NCBI GenBank assembly: GCA_047615875.1
Contig: JBLHGU010000008.1
Location: forward strand, 1-56,358
DNA from: JBLHGU01 sp047615875
Lineage (GTDB): Bacteria; Pseudomonadota; Gammaproteobacteria; Arenicellales; CAJQKF01
Reading direction: 5' to 3'
Length of the DNA: 56,358 nucleotides
Made by a program: the position numbers and the translations under genes. Below, one piece after another: positions 10,901-17,937 of this stretch (positions are counted from its first letter, which is position 1; every line of letters starts with the position of its first letter). The notes below the pieces were generated by a model. It made no database searches, was not told the origin of the DNA, and saw only the letters and a program-made list of their open reading frames with translations.

Positions 10901-12070
10901 CTGGGCTGCTTCTTTGGTTGGCGGTTCACCTGGGCGCATCATGCGATAAATTTCAACCATTGCCTCCAGCGCGGATGTGGTGCTATCGAGCCGAAGGGTC
11001 TCTGATATGAATGGACCACAGTCAATATCGTTGGTATAGATTGTTTCGATACTTTCATAGCCGGCTTCAATGATTTTTTCCAGCGTCTCAGCTGTAATCA
11101 ACTCATTGGCCTGGCTTATAAGTTCACCTGTAGAGGTATCAACAAGATCCTTTGCCAAGGTGCGTTCAATAAGATATTCGCTCGGCACCTTAATTTTTGT
11201 GATACCAGTTTTTTGCAACTCTTTTATATGTCGAACGGTAATGCGCTTACCAGCTTCTACTAGAATTTTACCTTTAACACCGAGCAAATCGAAGTCGAGT
11301 TGTTGACCGCGCAATCTTTCCGGCACCAGGTCGATCTCATGCTCTTCTTTTTTGCCAAGATGAATGGTGTCGTTATCGAAGAAAAGGCCAAGCATTTCTT
11401 CGGTACTGTAGCCGAGTGCACGCAGAACGATAGTGCCTGGCAATTTACGCCGACGATCGATTCGAACGTAAAGATGATCTTTGGGATCAAATTCCAGATC
11501 CAGCCAGGAACCACGATAGGGAATTACGCGGGAAGAAAATAACAATTTTCCCGAAGCGTGGGTTTTACCCTTGTCATGATCAAAGAAAACACCAGGAGAT
11601 CGATGTAACTGTGAAACAACAACTCGCTCAGTACCATTAATAACAAATGTACCATTGTCAGTCATGAGCGGAATTTCGCCCATATAGACATCTTGCTCAG
11701 TCACATCCTTGACTGTTTTAGCATTGGTATTATCGTTTTTATCAAAAATAATAAGTCGTAACACAACGCGTAACGGAGCGGAGTAAATTAATCCACGCTG
11801 TTGACACTCACGAACGTCAAATGGTGGTGAGCCGAGACGATAACGAACGAAATCTAGTGATGCCTTACCGTTGTAACTCTCAATGGGGAATACACTTTTA
11901 AAGGCTGCCTGCAAACCCTGATCAATTCGAAGTTCCGGCTTTACATCAAGTTGCAGACAACGGTCGTAGGACTGTTTCTGGGTTTCCAGAAGATAGGGTA
12001 TTTTGTCAGTATCATTACGTATACTGAAGTTTTTACGGATTCGTTTCTTTTCGGTAAAGGAATAATCCAT
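7982..12070 (-). CDS. rpoB: DNA-directed RNA polymerase subunit beta
   Basis: Beta forms the other pincer and part of the active site of RNA polymerase. I place the start at 12070, giving [16 protein letters not shown], collinear with the E. coli N terminus [15 protein letters not shown]. A GAGG ribosome-binding site lies at the right distance from this ATG, whereas a start 21 bases further upstream would add residues not found in the family. The resulting 1362 residues are about 20 longer than E. coli RpoB. The rifampicin-region segment [20 protein letters not shown] keeps the sensitive-type residues. It is preceded by a 140-base spacer with an attenuator and followed directly by rpoC. Confidence 0.98.
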   Translation of the reverse strand: [1362 protein letters not shown]

Positions 12071-12127
12071 GCAGGCCTCATGACCGCCCAATAGCGGCTA
12101 TAGTATTAAAAAATACAAACGCAACAA

Positions 12128-12151
12128 GGCCGACCACCATTGTAGTCAGCC
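12128..12151 (-). terminator. rplL-rpoB attenuator
   Basis: On the minus strand a 10-base-pair stem with two G-U pairs (GGCTGACTAC / GTGGTCGGCC, AATG loop) is followed by the T-rich run TTGTTGCGTTTGTATTTTTT. This is the place where E. coli has its partial terminator that lowers rpoBC transcription relative to rplJL. A second, upstream 11-base-pair hairpin (12168-12198, TTCAGGCTATG / CATAGCCTGAA) has no T tract and may be a processing or stabilising element. Confidence 0.7.
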
Positions 12152-12210
12152 CTCTCACAGGAATATGTTCAGGCTATGCTTTAAAAACATAGCCTGAATG
12201 TTGAGCTCTA

Positions 12211-12591
12211 TTACTTAAGCTCAGCTGTAGCGCCAGCTTCCTCAAGTTGTACCTTGAGGGTATCAGCTTCCGCTTTTCCCACAGCTTCTTTAACTACGCT
12301 GGGAACGGCTTCCACCAGATCTTTTGCTTCTTTCAGGCCAAGTCCGGTAATTGCACGAACTGCTTTAATGACACCAACTTTCTTCTCACCAAAACTTGTC
12401 AGCATTACATCAAACTCGGTCTGCTCTTCAGCAGCACCACCGGCGTCGCCACCAGCGGCAGGTGCAGCAACGGCCACAGCGGCAGCAGCAGATACACCAA
12501 ATTTCTCTTCCATATCCTTAATTAAGGATGATAGGTCAAGAACGGACATCTCGGAAATTGCATCCAGGATTTCTTCTTTAGATAAAGCCAT
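12211..12591 (-). CDS. rplL: Large ribosomal subunit protein bL12 (L7/L12)
   Basis: L7/L12 forms the flexible stalk that recruits translation GTPases; several copies bind to L10. The 126 residues show the N-terminal dimerisation domain, an alanine-rich hinge (AAAAVAVAAPAAGGDAGGAA region, residues 36-55) and the C-terminal factor-binding domain with KVGVIKAVRAITGLGLKEAK. It follows rplJ by 47 bases, is expected to share the L10 leader control, and is followed by the attenuator before rpoB, which fits the need for excess L12 over polymerase subunits. Confidence 0.98.
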   Translation of the reverse strand: MALSKEEILDAISEMSVLDLSSLIKDMEEKFGVSAAAAVAVAAPAAGGDAGGAAEEQTEFDVMLTSFGEKKVGVIKAVRAITGLGLKEAKDLVEAVPSVVKEAVGKAEADTLKVQLEEAGATAELK

Positions 12592-12638
12592 AATTTAAGC
12601 TCCTGATAAAATATTAGGACAGTAGGGAACGCGTTTCA

Positions 12639-13169
12639 CTATGCGGCTTCGGCAGATTTCTTTTCTTCGAGGGCTGCCAGAGTTCTAACGAACGCTGTCG
12701 GTACCTCGTTCAAGGTCTGAACGAATTTCGCTATCGGTGCCTGCATGGTGCCAACCAGGGTTGCCAGCAATTCTTCACGACCTGGCAACTTAGCCAGAGC
12801 CTTGATCTGCTCCACATCCATCACATCGCCATTCATACTACCTACGGTAATTTTCATGGTGTCGTGATCTTTAGCGAAGTTGCTGATCAACTTGGCGACT
12901 GCGACCGGATCTGCGGACGCTGACATAATCAACGGGCCGACGAAATGGTCTGACAGACATTCGAATGAAGAGCCTTCAACAACGCGCTTGGCCAGAGTGT
13001 TTTTAACCACTCGAACAAACACGCCACTCTCCCTGGCTGCACTGCGCATGCCAGTTAGTTGCGAAACGGTGAGTCCCCGGTATTCGGCGAGTATCATAAC
13101 CTGGGCGCCACTAACGGCTGCCGAGACTTCTGAGACCACCGCCTGCTTTTCTGCAAGACTCAAGCTCAT
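12639..13169 (-). CDS. rplJ: Large ribosomal subunit protein uL10
   Basis: L10 anchors L7/L12 dimers to the ribosome and binds its own leader RNA to repress translation. The 176-residue protein has the typical N-terminal rRNA-binding domain (AVVSEV...AEYRGLTVSQLT...RVVKNTLAKRA-like) and a C-terminal helix for L12 binding. An AGGAG ribosome-binding site precedes the ATG. The 212-base region between rplA and rplJ carries the leader described separately. Order and spacing are as in E. coli. Confidence 0.98.
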   Translation of the reverse strand: MSLSLAEKQAVVSEVSAAVSGAQVMILAEYRGLTVSQLTGMRSAARESGVFVRVVKNTLAKRVVEGSSFECLSDHFVGPLIMSASADPVAVAKLISNFAKDHDTMKITVGSMNGDVMDVEQIKALAKLPGREELLATLVGTMQAPIAKFVQTLNEVPTAFVRTLAALEEKKSAEAA

Positions 13170-13219
13170 AAGAGCACTCTCCTGTTAAGTTAAATTTGGT
13201 GTCCTGTCAGGAAAACCTG

Positions 13220-13300
13220 ACGGGTTCACCGCCTGCGCAGGCCGGTTCAAAAAACAAACCATTAAGCAATTAATGCACCTGCGGTCTTTGACGACTCCGG
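13220..13300 (-). promoter_or_regulatory. L10-type autoregulatory leader of rplJL
   Basis: On the minus strand the segment AAAGACCGCAGGTGC (near 13276-13290) pairs in layout with CCTGCGCAGGCGGTGAACC (near 13222-13241), matching the AAGACCGCAGG ... CCUGCGUAGACGGUGA pairing of the E. coli rplJ leader to which the L10-L12 complex binds. A further small hairpin (GTCAGG TTTT CCTGAC) lies between it and the rplJ start. The match is by recollection of the E. coli leader and by base pairing. Confidence 0.75.
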
Positions 13301-13381
13301 TATTAGTCTTAATATTCCAGACGGCAACTGAAGCCCAAAGATTGTCCTGGATTCACAGTTAAGTTGAATCCAGCATTTCGA

Positions 13382-14077
13382 CTAAACGTCGAGACTATTC
13401 CGATCGACACGTATTCCAGGACCCATGGTAGTGGACAAGGTTACGCGGCGAATAAATTGACCTTTAGCTGTGGAGGGCTTTGCCTTAATCAAACCACCCA
13501 ACAGGGCTTCAAGATTTTCCTTCAATGCCTCAGCTTCGAAGGAGGCTTTACCAATAGGGCAATGGATGATACCGGCCTTATCGATACGGAACTGCACCTG
13601 CCCGGCTTTGGCGTTTTTCACTGCAGTTGCCACATCCTGGGTAACAGTACCTACTTTTGGATTTGGCATTAAACCGCGAGGACCTAGAATCTGGCCCAGC
13701 TTACCCACGACGCGCATGGTCGCTGGGGTGGCAATACACATATCGAAGTTTAGCTCACCTTTCTGCACCTGGGCGGCAAGGTCATCCAGACCTACAATAT
13801 CAGCACCTGCATCAGTAGCTGCCTGAGCTTCATCGCCCTCAGCAAATACTGCAACTCGAACATTTCTGCCGGTGCCACGAGGCAATACAGTTGCACCGCG
13901 AACATTCTGATCAGATTTGCGCGCATTAACACCGAGGTTTATTGCAACATCGACGGATTCATCAAATTTTGCTGAAGCGGTATCTTTTACTAAGCTCAGT
14001 GCTGCGTCCAACTCATAAAAAGAGTCACGATCCACCTTGCTATCCAACGCATTTAAACGTTTTCCTTTACCAGCCAT
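13382..14077 (-). CDS. rplA: Large ribosomal subunit protein uL1
   Basis: L1 forms the mobile stalk near the ribosomal E site and in many bacteria represses its own rplKA message. The 231 residues are the standard length, with conserved GTGRNVRVAVFAEGD near residues 70-85 and the C-terminal TLSTTMGPGIRVD. Its ATG begins at the base next to the rplK stop codon, so the two are probably translationally coupled. Nothing unusual is visible. Confidence 0.98.
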   Translation of the reverse strand: MAGKGKRLNALDSKVDRDSFYELDAALSLVKDTASAKFDESVDVAINLGVNARKSDQNVRGATVLPRGTGRNVRVAVFAEGDEAQAATDAGADIVGLDDLAAQVQKGELNFDMCIATPATMRVVGKLGQILGPRGLMPNPKVGTVTQDVATAVKNAKAGQVQFRIDKAGIIHCPIGKASFEAEALKENLEALLGGLIKAKPSTAKGQFIRRVTLSTTMGPGIRVDRNSLDV

Positions 14078-14509
14078 TTACACGCCCTCCGTTTCAATAC
14101 CCATACTACGGGCGCTACCGGCAATAATTCTTACCGCATTATCCATATCATAAGCACTCAAGTCAGGCATCTTAACCTTAGCTACTTCTTCAAGTTGCTC
14201 ACGGGTGACTTTGGCTACCTTGTCTTTATTTGGTACGGCACTACCCTTCTGAATACCAGCAGCCTTTTTCAAAAGCACAGAAGCTGGTGGGGTTTTCTTA
14301 ATATAGGTAAAACTTTTGTCGCTATAAACAGTGATAACAACAGGTATTGGCATACCTTTTTCAAGATCTTGCGTGGCGGCATTAAAATTCTTGCAGAATT
14401 CCATGATGTTAACACCATGCTGCCCCAAAGCCGGACCTACTGGAGGACTCGGTTTGGCTTCGCCAGCGGGCACTTGAAGCTTAATATAAGCATCAATTTT
14501 CTTTGCCAT
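14078..14509 (-). CDS. rplK: Large ribosomal subunit protein uL11
   Basis: L11 binds the GTPase-associated centre of 23S rRNA and takes part in factor turnover and in stringent-response activation of RelA. The 143 residues include the proline-rich KLQVPAGEAKPSPPVGPALGQ at the N terminus and the C-terminal rRNA-binding domain. It is the first gene of the rplKA pair. The 112-base gap to nusG is AT-rich followed by a GC-rich leader ending in CCGACGGAG before the start; I could not define a convincing promoter or L1 site there. Confidence 0.98.
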   Translation of the reverse strand: MAKKIDAYIKLQVPAGEAKPSPPVGPALGQHGVNIMEFCKNFNAATQDLEKGMPIPVVITVYSDKSFTYIKKTPPASVLLKKAAGIQKGSAVPNKDKVAKVTREQLEEVAKVKMPDLSAYDMDNAVRIIAGSARSMGIETEGV

Positions 14510-14621
14510 TATTTAGGACTCCGTCGGGTTCAGACGATGCATCGCATCTCCCCGTATAGTTTGGTTAAAAATAGTCGCTTCTCAACGACGAAAAATATTA
14601 CTGAGTCTGGACGAAAAAGAT

Positions 14622-15236
14622 CTAGCCTTTCTCGACCTGACTAAAACTTAGCTCAACTGGAGTGGATCGACCAAAAATTGACACAGAAACCTTAAGTTTG
14701 TTTTTATCAAAATTAACGTCTTCAACCGTTCCATTGAAATCCTGGAATGGACCGTCAATAACACGCACGATCTCACCAGGAGCAAAAGTATATTTTGGCT
14801 TGGGATTATCAGAGCTATCCTGCACTTGCTGCAGAATCATGCGAGCTTCGCTTTCAGTTATTGGCGCCGGCTTCGAAGCAGTGCCACCAATAAAACCAGC
14901 CACGCGGGGCACCGACTTAATCAGATGCCAGGACTCGTCATTCATGTCCATCTGGACTAACACATAACCGGGGAAAAACTTACGTTCGCTGGTACGTTTT
15001 TGACCGTTGCGCATTTCCACTACTTCTTCAGTAGGAACCAGAACATCTCCAAAATGCTCTTCCATACCGGCACGACCAATATGCTCAAGAATCGATCTTT
15101 GAACCGACTTCTCATATCCCGAGAAAGCTTGAATCACGTACCATCTTTTATCGGAGTTGTCCTGCTTCTCAACAGCGGAATCCTCACCTGTAGAATCTTC
15201 ATTCTCAAGATCAGATTGATTTTCAACTTCAGACAT
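14622..15236 (-). CDS. nusG: Transcription termination/antitermination factor NusG
   Basis: NusG binds the RNA polymerase clamp, reduces pausing, and links polymerase to Rho or to ribosomal protein S10. The NGN domain starts at about residue 31 with KRWYVIQAFSGYEKSVQ and the KOW domain follows near residue 150 (FAPGEIVRVIDGPFQDFNG). The protein has 204 residues against 181 in E. coli; the extra length is an acidic, low-complexity N-terminal tail rich in E, D, S and Q. It follows secE by 5 bases. The ATG chosen is preceded by no in-frame alternative that would remove the tail while keeping a good ribosome-binding site, but a shorter start cannot be excluded. Confidence 0.97.
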   Translation of the reverse strand: MSEVENQSDLENEDSTGEDSAVEKQDNSDKRWYVIQAFSGYEKSVQRSILEHIGRAGMEEHFGDVLVPTEEVVEMRNGQKRTSERKFFPGYVLVQMDMNDESWHLIKSVPRVAGFIGGTASKPAPITESEARMILQQVQDSSDNPKPKYTFAPGEIVRVIDGPFQDFNGTVEDVNFDKNKLKVSVSIFGRSTPVELSFSQVEKG

Positions 15237-15241
15237 CGTGA

Positions 15242-15589
15242 TTAAGCCCCCACGCTAAGTAAAAGATCATAGATCACCCAGAAAGACAGCGAATCAAGAA
15301 TCCAGATATACAAACCAACCAGAATCACCATAACGATTACAACCAAAGTCGATTGCATTGTCTCCTTACGAGTCGGCCAGATAACCTTCCTTACTTCATT
15401 TCGCGCACCAACCGCAAAAGACCAGGTTTCTTTACCGGGGACCGTGTTATAGGCCACGGCAGCAGCAGCCACCAACCCGGCGATAATCATGCCGGCACGC
15501 AGCAATGAAGATACTTCGGGCAATTGATAAAATGCCACTAGCACCCCTACTACGATCAGGGCTGATATCGAGAGTTTGACTCTATCCAC
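15242..15589 (-). CDS. secE: Preprotein translocase subunit SecE
   Basis: SecE clamps the two halves of SecY in the Sec translocon of the inner membrane. The 115 residues show two N-terminal hydrophobic segments (about residues 8-26 and 32-48), the amphipathic segment with NEVRKVIWPTRKET near residues 64-78, and the essential C-terminal transmembrane helix (about 82-102). This three-helix form is the one known from enteric bacteria. It lies between tRNA-Trp and nusG, the standard arrangement. Confidence 0.97.
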   Translation of the reverse strand: MDRVKLSISALIVVGVLVAFYQLPEVSSLLRAGMIIAGLVAAAAVAYNTVPGKETWSFAVGARNEVRKVIWPTRKETMQSTLVVIVMVILVGLYIWILDSLSFWVIYDLLLSVGA

Positions 15590-15613
15590 GTTTACTCACA
15601 CCTTTAGCGAAGC

Positions 15614-15689
15614 TGGCAGGCCAGGAGGGAATCGAACCCCCAACCTGCGGTTTTGGAGACCGCCGCTCTGCCAATTGAGCTACTGGCCT
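15614..15689 (-). tRNA. tRNA-Trp(CCA)
   Basis: The 76-base cloverleaf folds with acceptor AGGCCAG/CTGGCCT, anticodon loop CTCCAAA (anticodon CCA) and T loop TTCGATT. The 3' CCA is encoded. It sits between tufB and secE as in E. coli-like gene orders. Confidence 0.97.
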
Positions 15690-15713
15690 ATCACTATGGT
15701 TAAGACGACACAG

Positions 15714-15735
15714 CCAGTCCGCATTCACGGACCGG
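15714..15735 (-). terminator. Hairpin after tufB
   Basis: An 8-base-pair stem (CCGGTCCG / CGGACTGG, one G-U pair, 6-base loop) lies 23 bases after the tufB stop and is followed only by CTGTGTCGTCTT. It may partly terminate tufB transcription or mark an RNA processing point before tRNA-Trp. Confidence 0.4.
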
Positions 15736-15758
15736 CCAAATACCGCCAAGAACATTTA

Positions 15759-16949
15759 CTATTCAATAACTTTGGAAACCACACCGGCACCCACTGTACG
15801 TCCGCCTTCACGGATCGCAAAGCGTAAGCCATCTTCCATCGCAATCGGGGCAATTAATTCTGCCACTACCATTACGTTATCTCCCGGCATTACCATCTCA
15901 ATACCCTCTGGTAACGTTACCGCTCCAGTGACATCCGTGGTTCGGAAGTAAAATTGTGGTCTATATCCATTGAAAAATGGCGTATGACGTCCGCCCTCTT
16001 CCTTACTTAATACATACACTTCCGCTTCGAACTTCGTATGCGGGGTTATCGATCCTGGTTTCGCCAGTACCTGTCCACGCTCTACGTCGTCTCGCTTCGT
16101 GCCGCGCAATAGCGCTCCAATGTTGTCGCCAGCCTGACCTTCATCAAGCAATTTACGAAACATTTCAACACCTGTACACGTCGTCTTGACGGTGTCTTTG
16201 ATGCCAATAATGGCAATCTCGTCACCGACCTTGACAATGCCGCGCTCAATTCGTCCTGTCACTACCGTGCCACGTCCTGAAATCGAGAACACATCTTCTA
16301 CTGGCATCAGAAAATCGCCATCTACTGCGCGATCCGGCAGCGGAATGTACGTATCCAGTGCGTTGGCTAATTCAAAAATTGCGTCTTCGCCTAGCTCACC
16401 GGTTTCGCCTTCAAGGGCTTTCAGCGCACTACCTTTGATAATCGGTGTGTCATCGCCTGGAAAATCGTAGATATCTAGAAGTTCGCGAACTTCCATCTCC
16501 ACCAACTCCAGCAATTCCTCATCGTCTACCATATCGCACTTGTTTAAAAACACGACGATATACGGCACACCTACCTGACGCGCAAGCAATATGTGCTCAC
16601 GGGTTTGTGGCATCGGGCCGTCTGCTGCTGAACATACCAGAATCGCTCCGTCCATTTGCGCAGCACCTGTGATCATGTTCTTTACATAATCCGCATGCCC
16701 TGGACAATCCACGTGAGCATAGTGACGCGCTTCCGTCTCATACTCTACGTGGGCGGTTGCGATAGTTATGCCACGCTCGCGCTCTTCCGGTGCATTGTCT
16801 ATTTGATCAAACGCTTTTACTTCACCGCCAAACTTTGCCGACAAAACGCGCGTCATTGCCGCCGTTAATGTCGTCTTACCATGATCCACATGACCTATCG
16901 TCCCTACATTTACATGCGGCTTCGATCTTTCAAATTTAACCTTAGACAC
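15759..16949 (-). CDS. tufB: Elongation factor Tu (second tuf copy)
   Basis: This is full-length EF-Tu, 396 residues, with GHVDHGKTTLTAA (P-loop), DCPGHADY, NKCDMVDD and the C-terminal beta-barrel domains ending in VGAGVVSKVIE. It starts with GTG preceded by an AGAGG ribosome-binding site. It lies directly after tRNA-Thr(GGU), so it is probably expressed from the tRNA promoter at 17842-17870 as in the E. coli tRNA-tufB operon. The first 303 bases are identical to the partial copy at the left edge, which points to gene conversion. Confidence 0.98.
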   Translation of the reverse strand: MSKVKFERSKPHVNVGTIGHVDHGKTTLTAAMTRVLSAKFGGEVKAFDQIDNAPEERERGITIATAHVEYETEARHYAHVDCPGHADYVKNMITGAAQMDGAILVCSAADGPMPQTREHILLARQVGVPYIVVFLNKCDMVDDEELLELVEMEVRELLDIYDFPGDDTPIIKGSALKALEGETGELGEDAIFELANALDTYIPLPDRAVDGDFLMPVEDVFSISGRGTVVTGRIERGIVKVGDEIAIIGIKDTVKTTCTGVEMFRKLLDEGQAGDNIGALLRGTKRDDVERGQVLAKPGSITPHTKFEAEVYVLSKEEGGRHTPFFNGYRPQFYFRTTDVTGAVTLPEGIEMVMPGDNVMVVAELIAPIAMEDGLRFAIREGGRTVGAGVVSKVIE

Positions 16950-17033
16950 TTTATGACACCTCTTTAACTTTTACGAGTTGGCCAATACAACAAATAAAAA
17001 AATGAGAATTACCGAAGCAAATCCCAAAATAAT

Positions 17034-17109
<76 letters not shown>

Positions 17110-17193
17110 AAACTTACTGTCCGAAACACTGGACCCTTCACTAAAACCAACAATTGTCTGGACAAAGTCCAAATTCTTGCTGGGCATACAACC

Positions 17194-17267
17194 TGGAGCG
17201 GGTGATGGGAATCGAACCCACACCATCAGCTTGGAAGGCTGAGGTTCTACCGTTGAACTACACCCGC
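17194..17267 (-). tRNA. tRNA-Gly(UCC)
   Basis: A 74-base cloverleaf with acceptor GCGGGTG/CACCCGC, anticodon loop CTTCCAA (anticodon UCC) and encoded CCA. It is the glyT equivalent in the Thr-Tyr-Gly-Thr tRNA block. Confidence 0.97.
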
Positions 17268-17332
17268 GCAATCTGTTTTGATCACGACTTTATGTGATTC
17301 ACAACACCCAAACTACAACCACACGCGGTAAA

Positions 17333-17417
17333 TGGTGGAGGGGGGAGGATTCGAACCTCCGAAGGCTGAGCCAGCAGATTTACAGTCTGCCCCCTTTGGC
17401 CACTCGGGAACCCCTCC
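17333..17417 (-). tRNA. tRNA-Tyr(GUA)
   Basis: An 85-base class II tRNA with acceptor GGAGGGG/CCCCTCC, anticodon stem GCAGA/TCTGC with loop CTGTAAA (anticodon GUA), a long variable arm and encoded CCA. It is the tyrU equivalent. Confidence 0.97.
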
Positions 17418-17471
17418 CAAAACCGCTAATATAGTCAATTCCCCTTCAGCTTCCTGAAGGAAGTCAAAAAA

Positions 17472-17790
17472 TGGAGCCCGCAGAGGGATTCGAACCCACG
17501 ACCTGCTGATTCTTACCCACTACTGCTTTCGCAGCCCCGCATACACGGGTTTGGAGTCTGGACTTTCTCTTCACCATACAATCTTTCGATCGCTTAGGCG
17601 GGTGGTGTAAAGTCTCTACACTCGGGTTCAGGTTGATTAAACACTGTTCCCTAGCACGGGATTGCCAGATCACTCAAAACTGTGAGCAATGTAAGGTTTC
17701 CCCGTTTTAGCCACCTCCACTTCAAAGGTTTCCCCTTAAAGGTGCAATAACCTACAAATCAGCTGCTCTGGCCAGCTGAGCTATGCGGGC
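17472..17790 (-). tRNA. tRNA-Thr(UGU), interrupted by a group I intron
   Basis: The 5' exon is 17754-17790 (37 bases, ending at anticodon base 36) and the 3' exon is 17472-17511 (starting at base 37, encoding CCA). Joined, they give acceptor GCCCGCA/TGCGGGC, D stem GCTC/GAGC, anticodon stem GCTGA/TCAGC and the 7-base loop TTTGTAA with anticodon UGU. The T stem has one U-U mismatch (positions 50 and 64), so the spliced tRNA is slightly irregular. It is the first gene of the tRNA-tufB transcript and corresponds to thrU of E. coli. Without splicing it could not work as a tRNA. Confidence 0.93.
17512..17753 (-). ncRNA. Group I intron (small IC3-like) in the anticodon loop
   Basis: The 242-base insert lies between anticodon base U36 and A37, follows a U and ends in G, as group I introns do. 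Its 8-base L1 is followed by GCA, which pairs with the anticodon UGU (A-U, C-G and the G-U splice-site pair) to form P1. AUU just before it can pair with 3' exon AAU as P10. The core shows GTGTAGAGACTTTAC (R-like, 17605-17621), ACCCGCCTAAG, TATGGTGAAG and AAGTCCAG (S-like). P7 forms between GACUU (17610-17614) and AAGUC (17561-17565), a compensated change from GACUA/UAGUC of the Azoarcus tRNA-Ile intron. It encodes no endonuclease. Confidence 0.92.
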
Positions 17791-17841
17791 AAAGATCAGA
17801 CTAATCAAGTAACTGAGCCGGGGCTATTTCCCGGGGGCGCG

Positions 17842-17870
17842 ATTGTAGGAAAACTTGCCTGAATAAGCAA
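17842..17870 (-). promoter_or_regulatory. Promoter of the tRNA-tufB operon
   Basis: On the minus strand TTGCTT (17865-17870), a 17-base spacer and TACAAT (17842-17847) are followed by the GC-rich discriminator CGCGCCCCCGGG, and an AT-rich stretch lies upstream like an UP element. The predicted start is about 45 bases before tRNA-Thr(UGU). This layout is that of growth-rate and stringently controlled stable-RNA promoters. Confidence 0.8.
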
Positions 17871-17937
17871 TGGTAAATTTCGTTTATCTACAACAAATTA
17901 AATAATAAAAGTCGATGAGCCCCGCGGAAAGGCACAA

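Noticed and set aside
12071..12091. Seven-residue longer RpoB start
   Set aside because: The added residues are not conserved, and the GAGG site is correctly spaced only for the ATG at 12070.
17464..17673. Small protein (or homing endonuclease) within the group I intron
   Set aside because: The open frame crosses the exon boundary, has no known motif, and overlaps the conserved ribozyme core.
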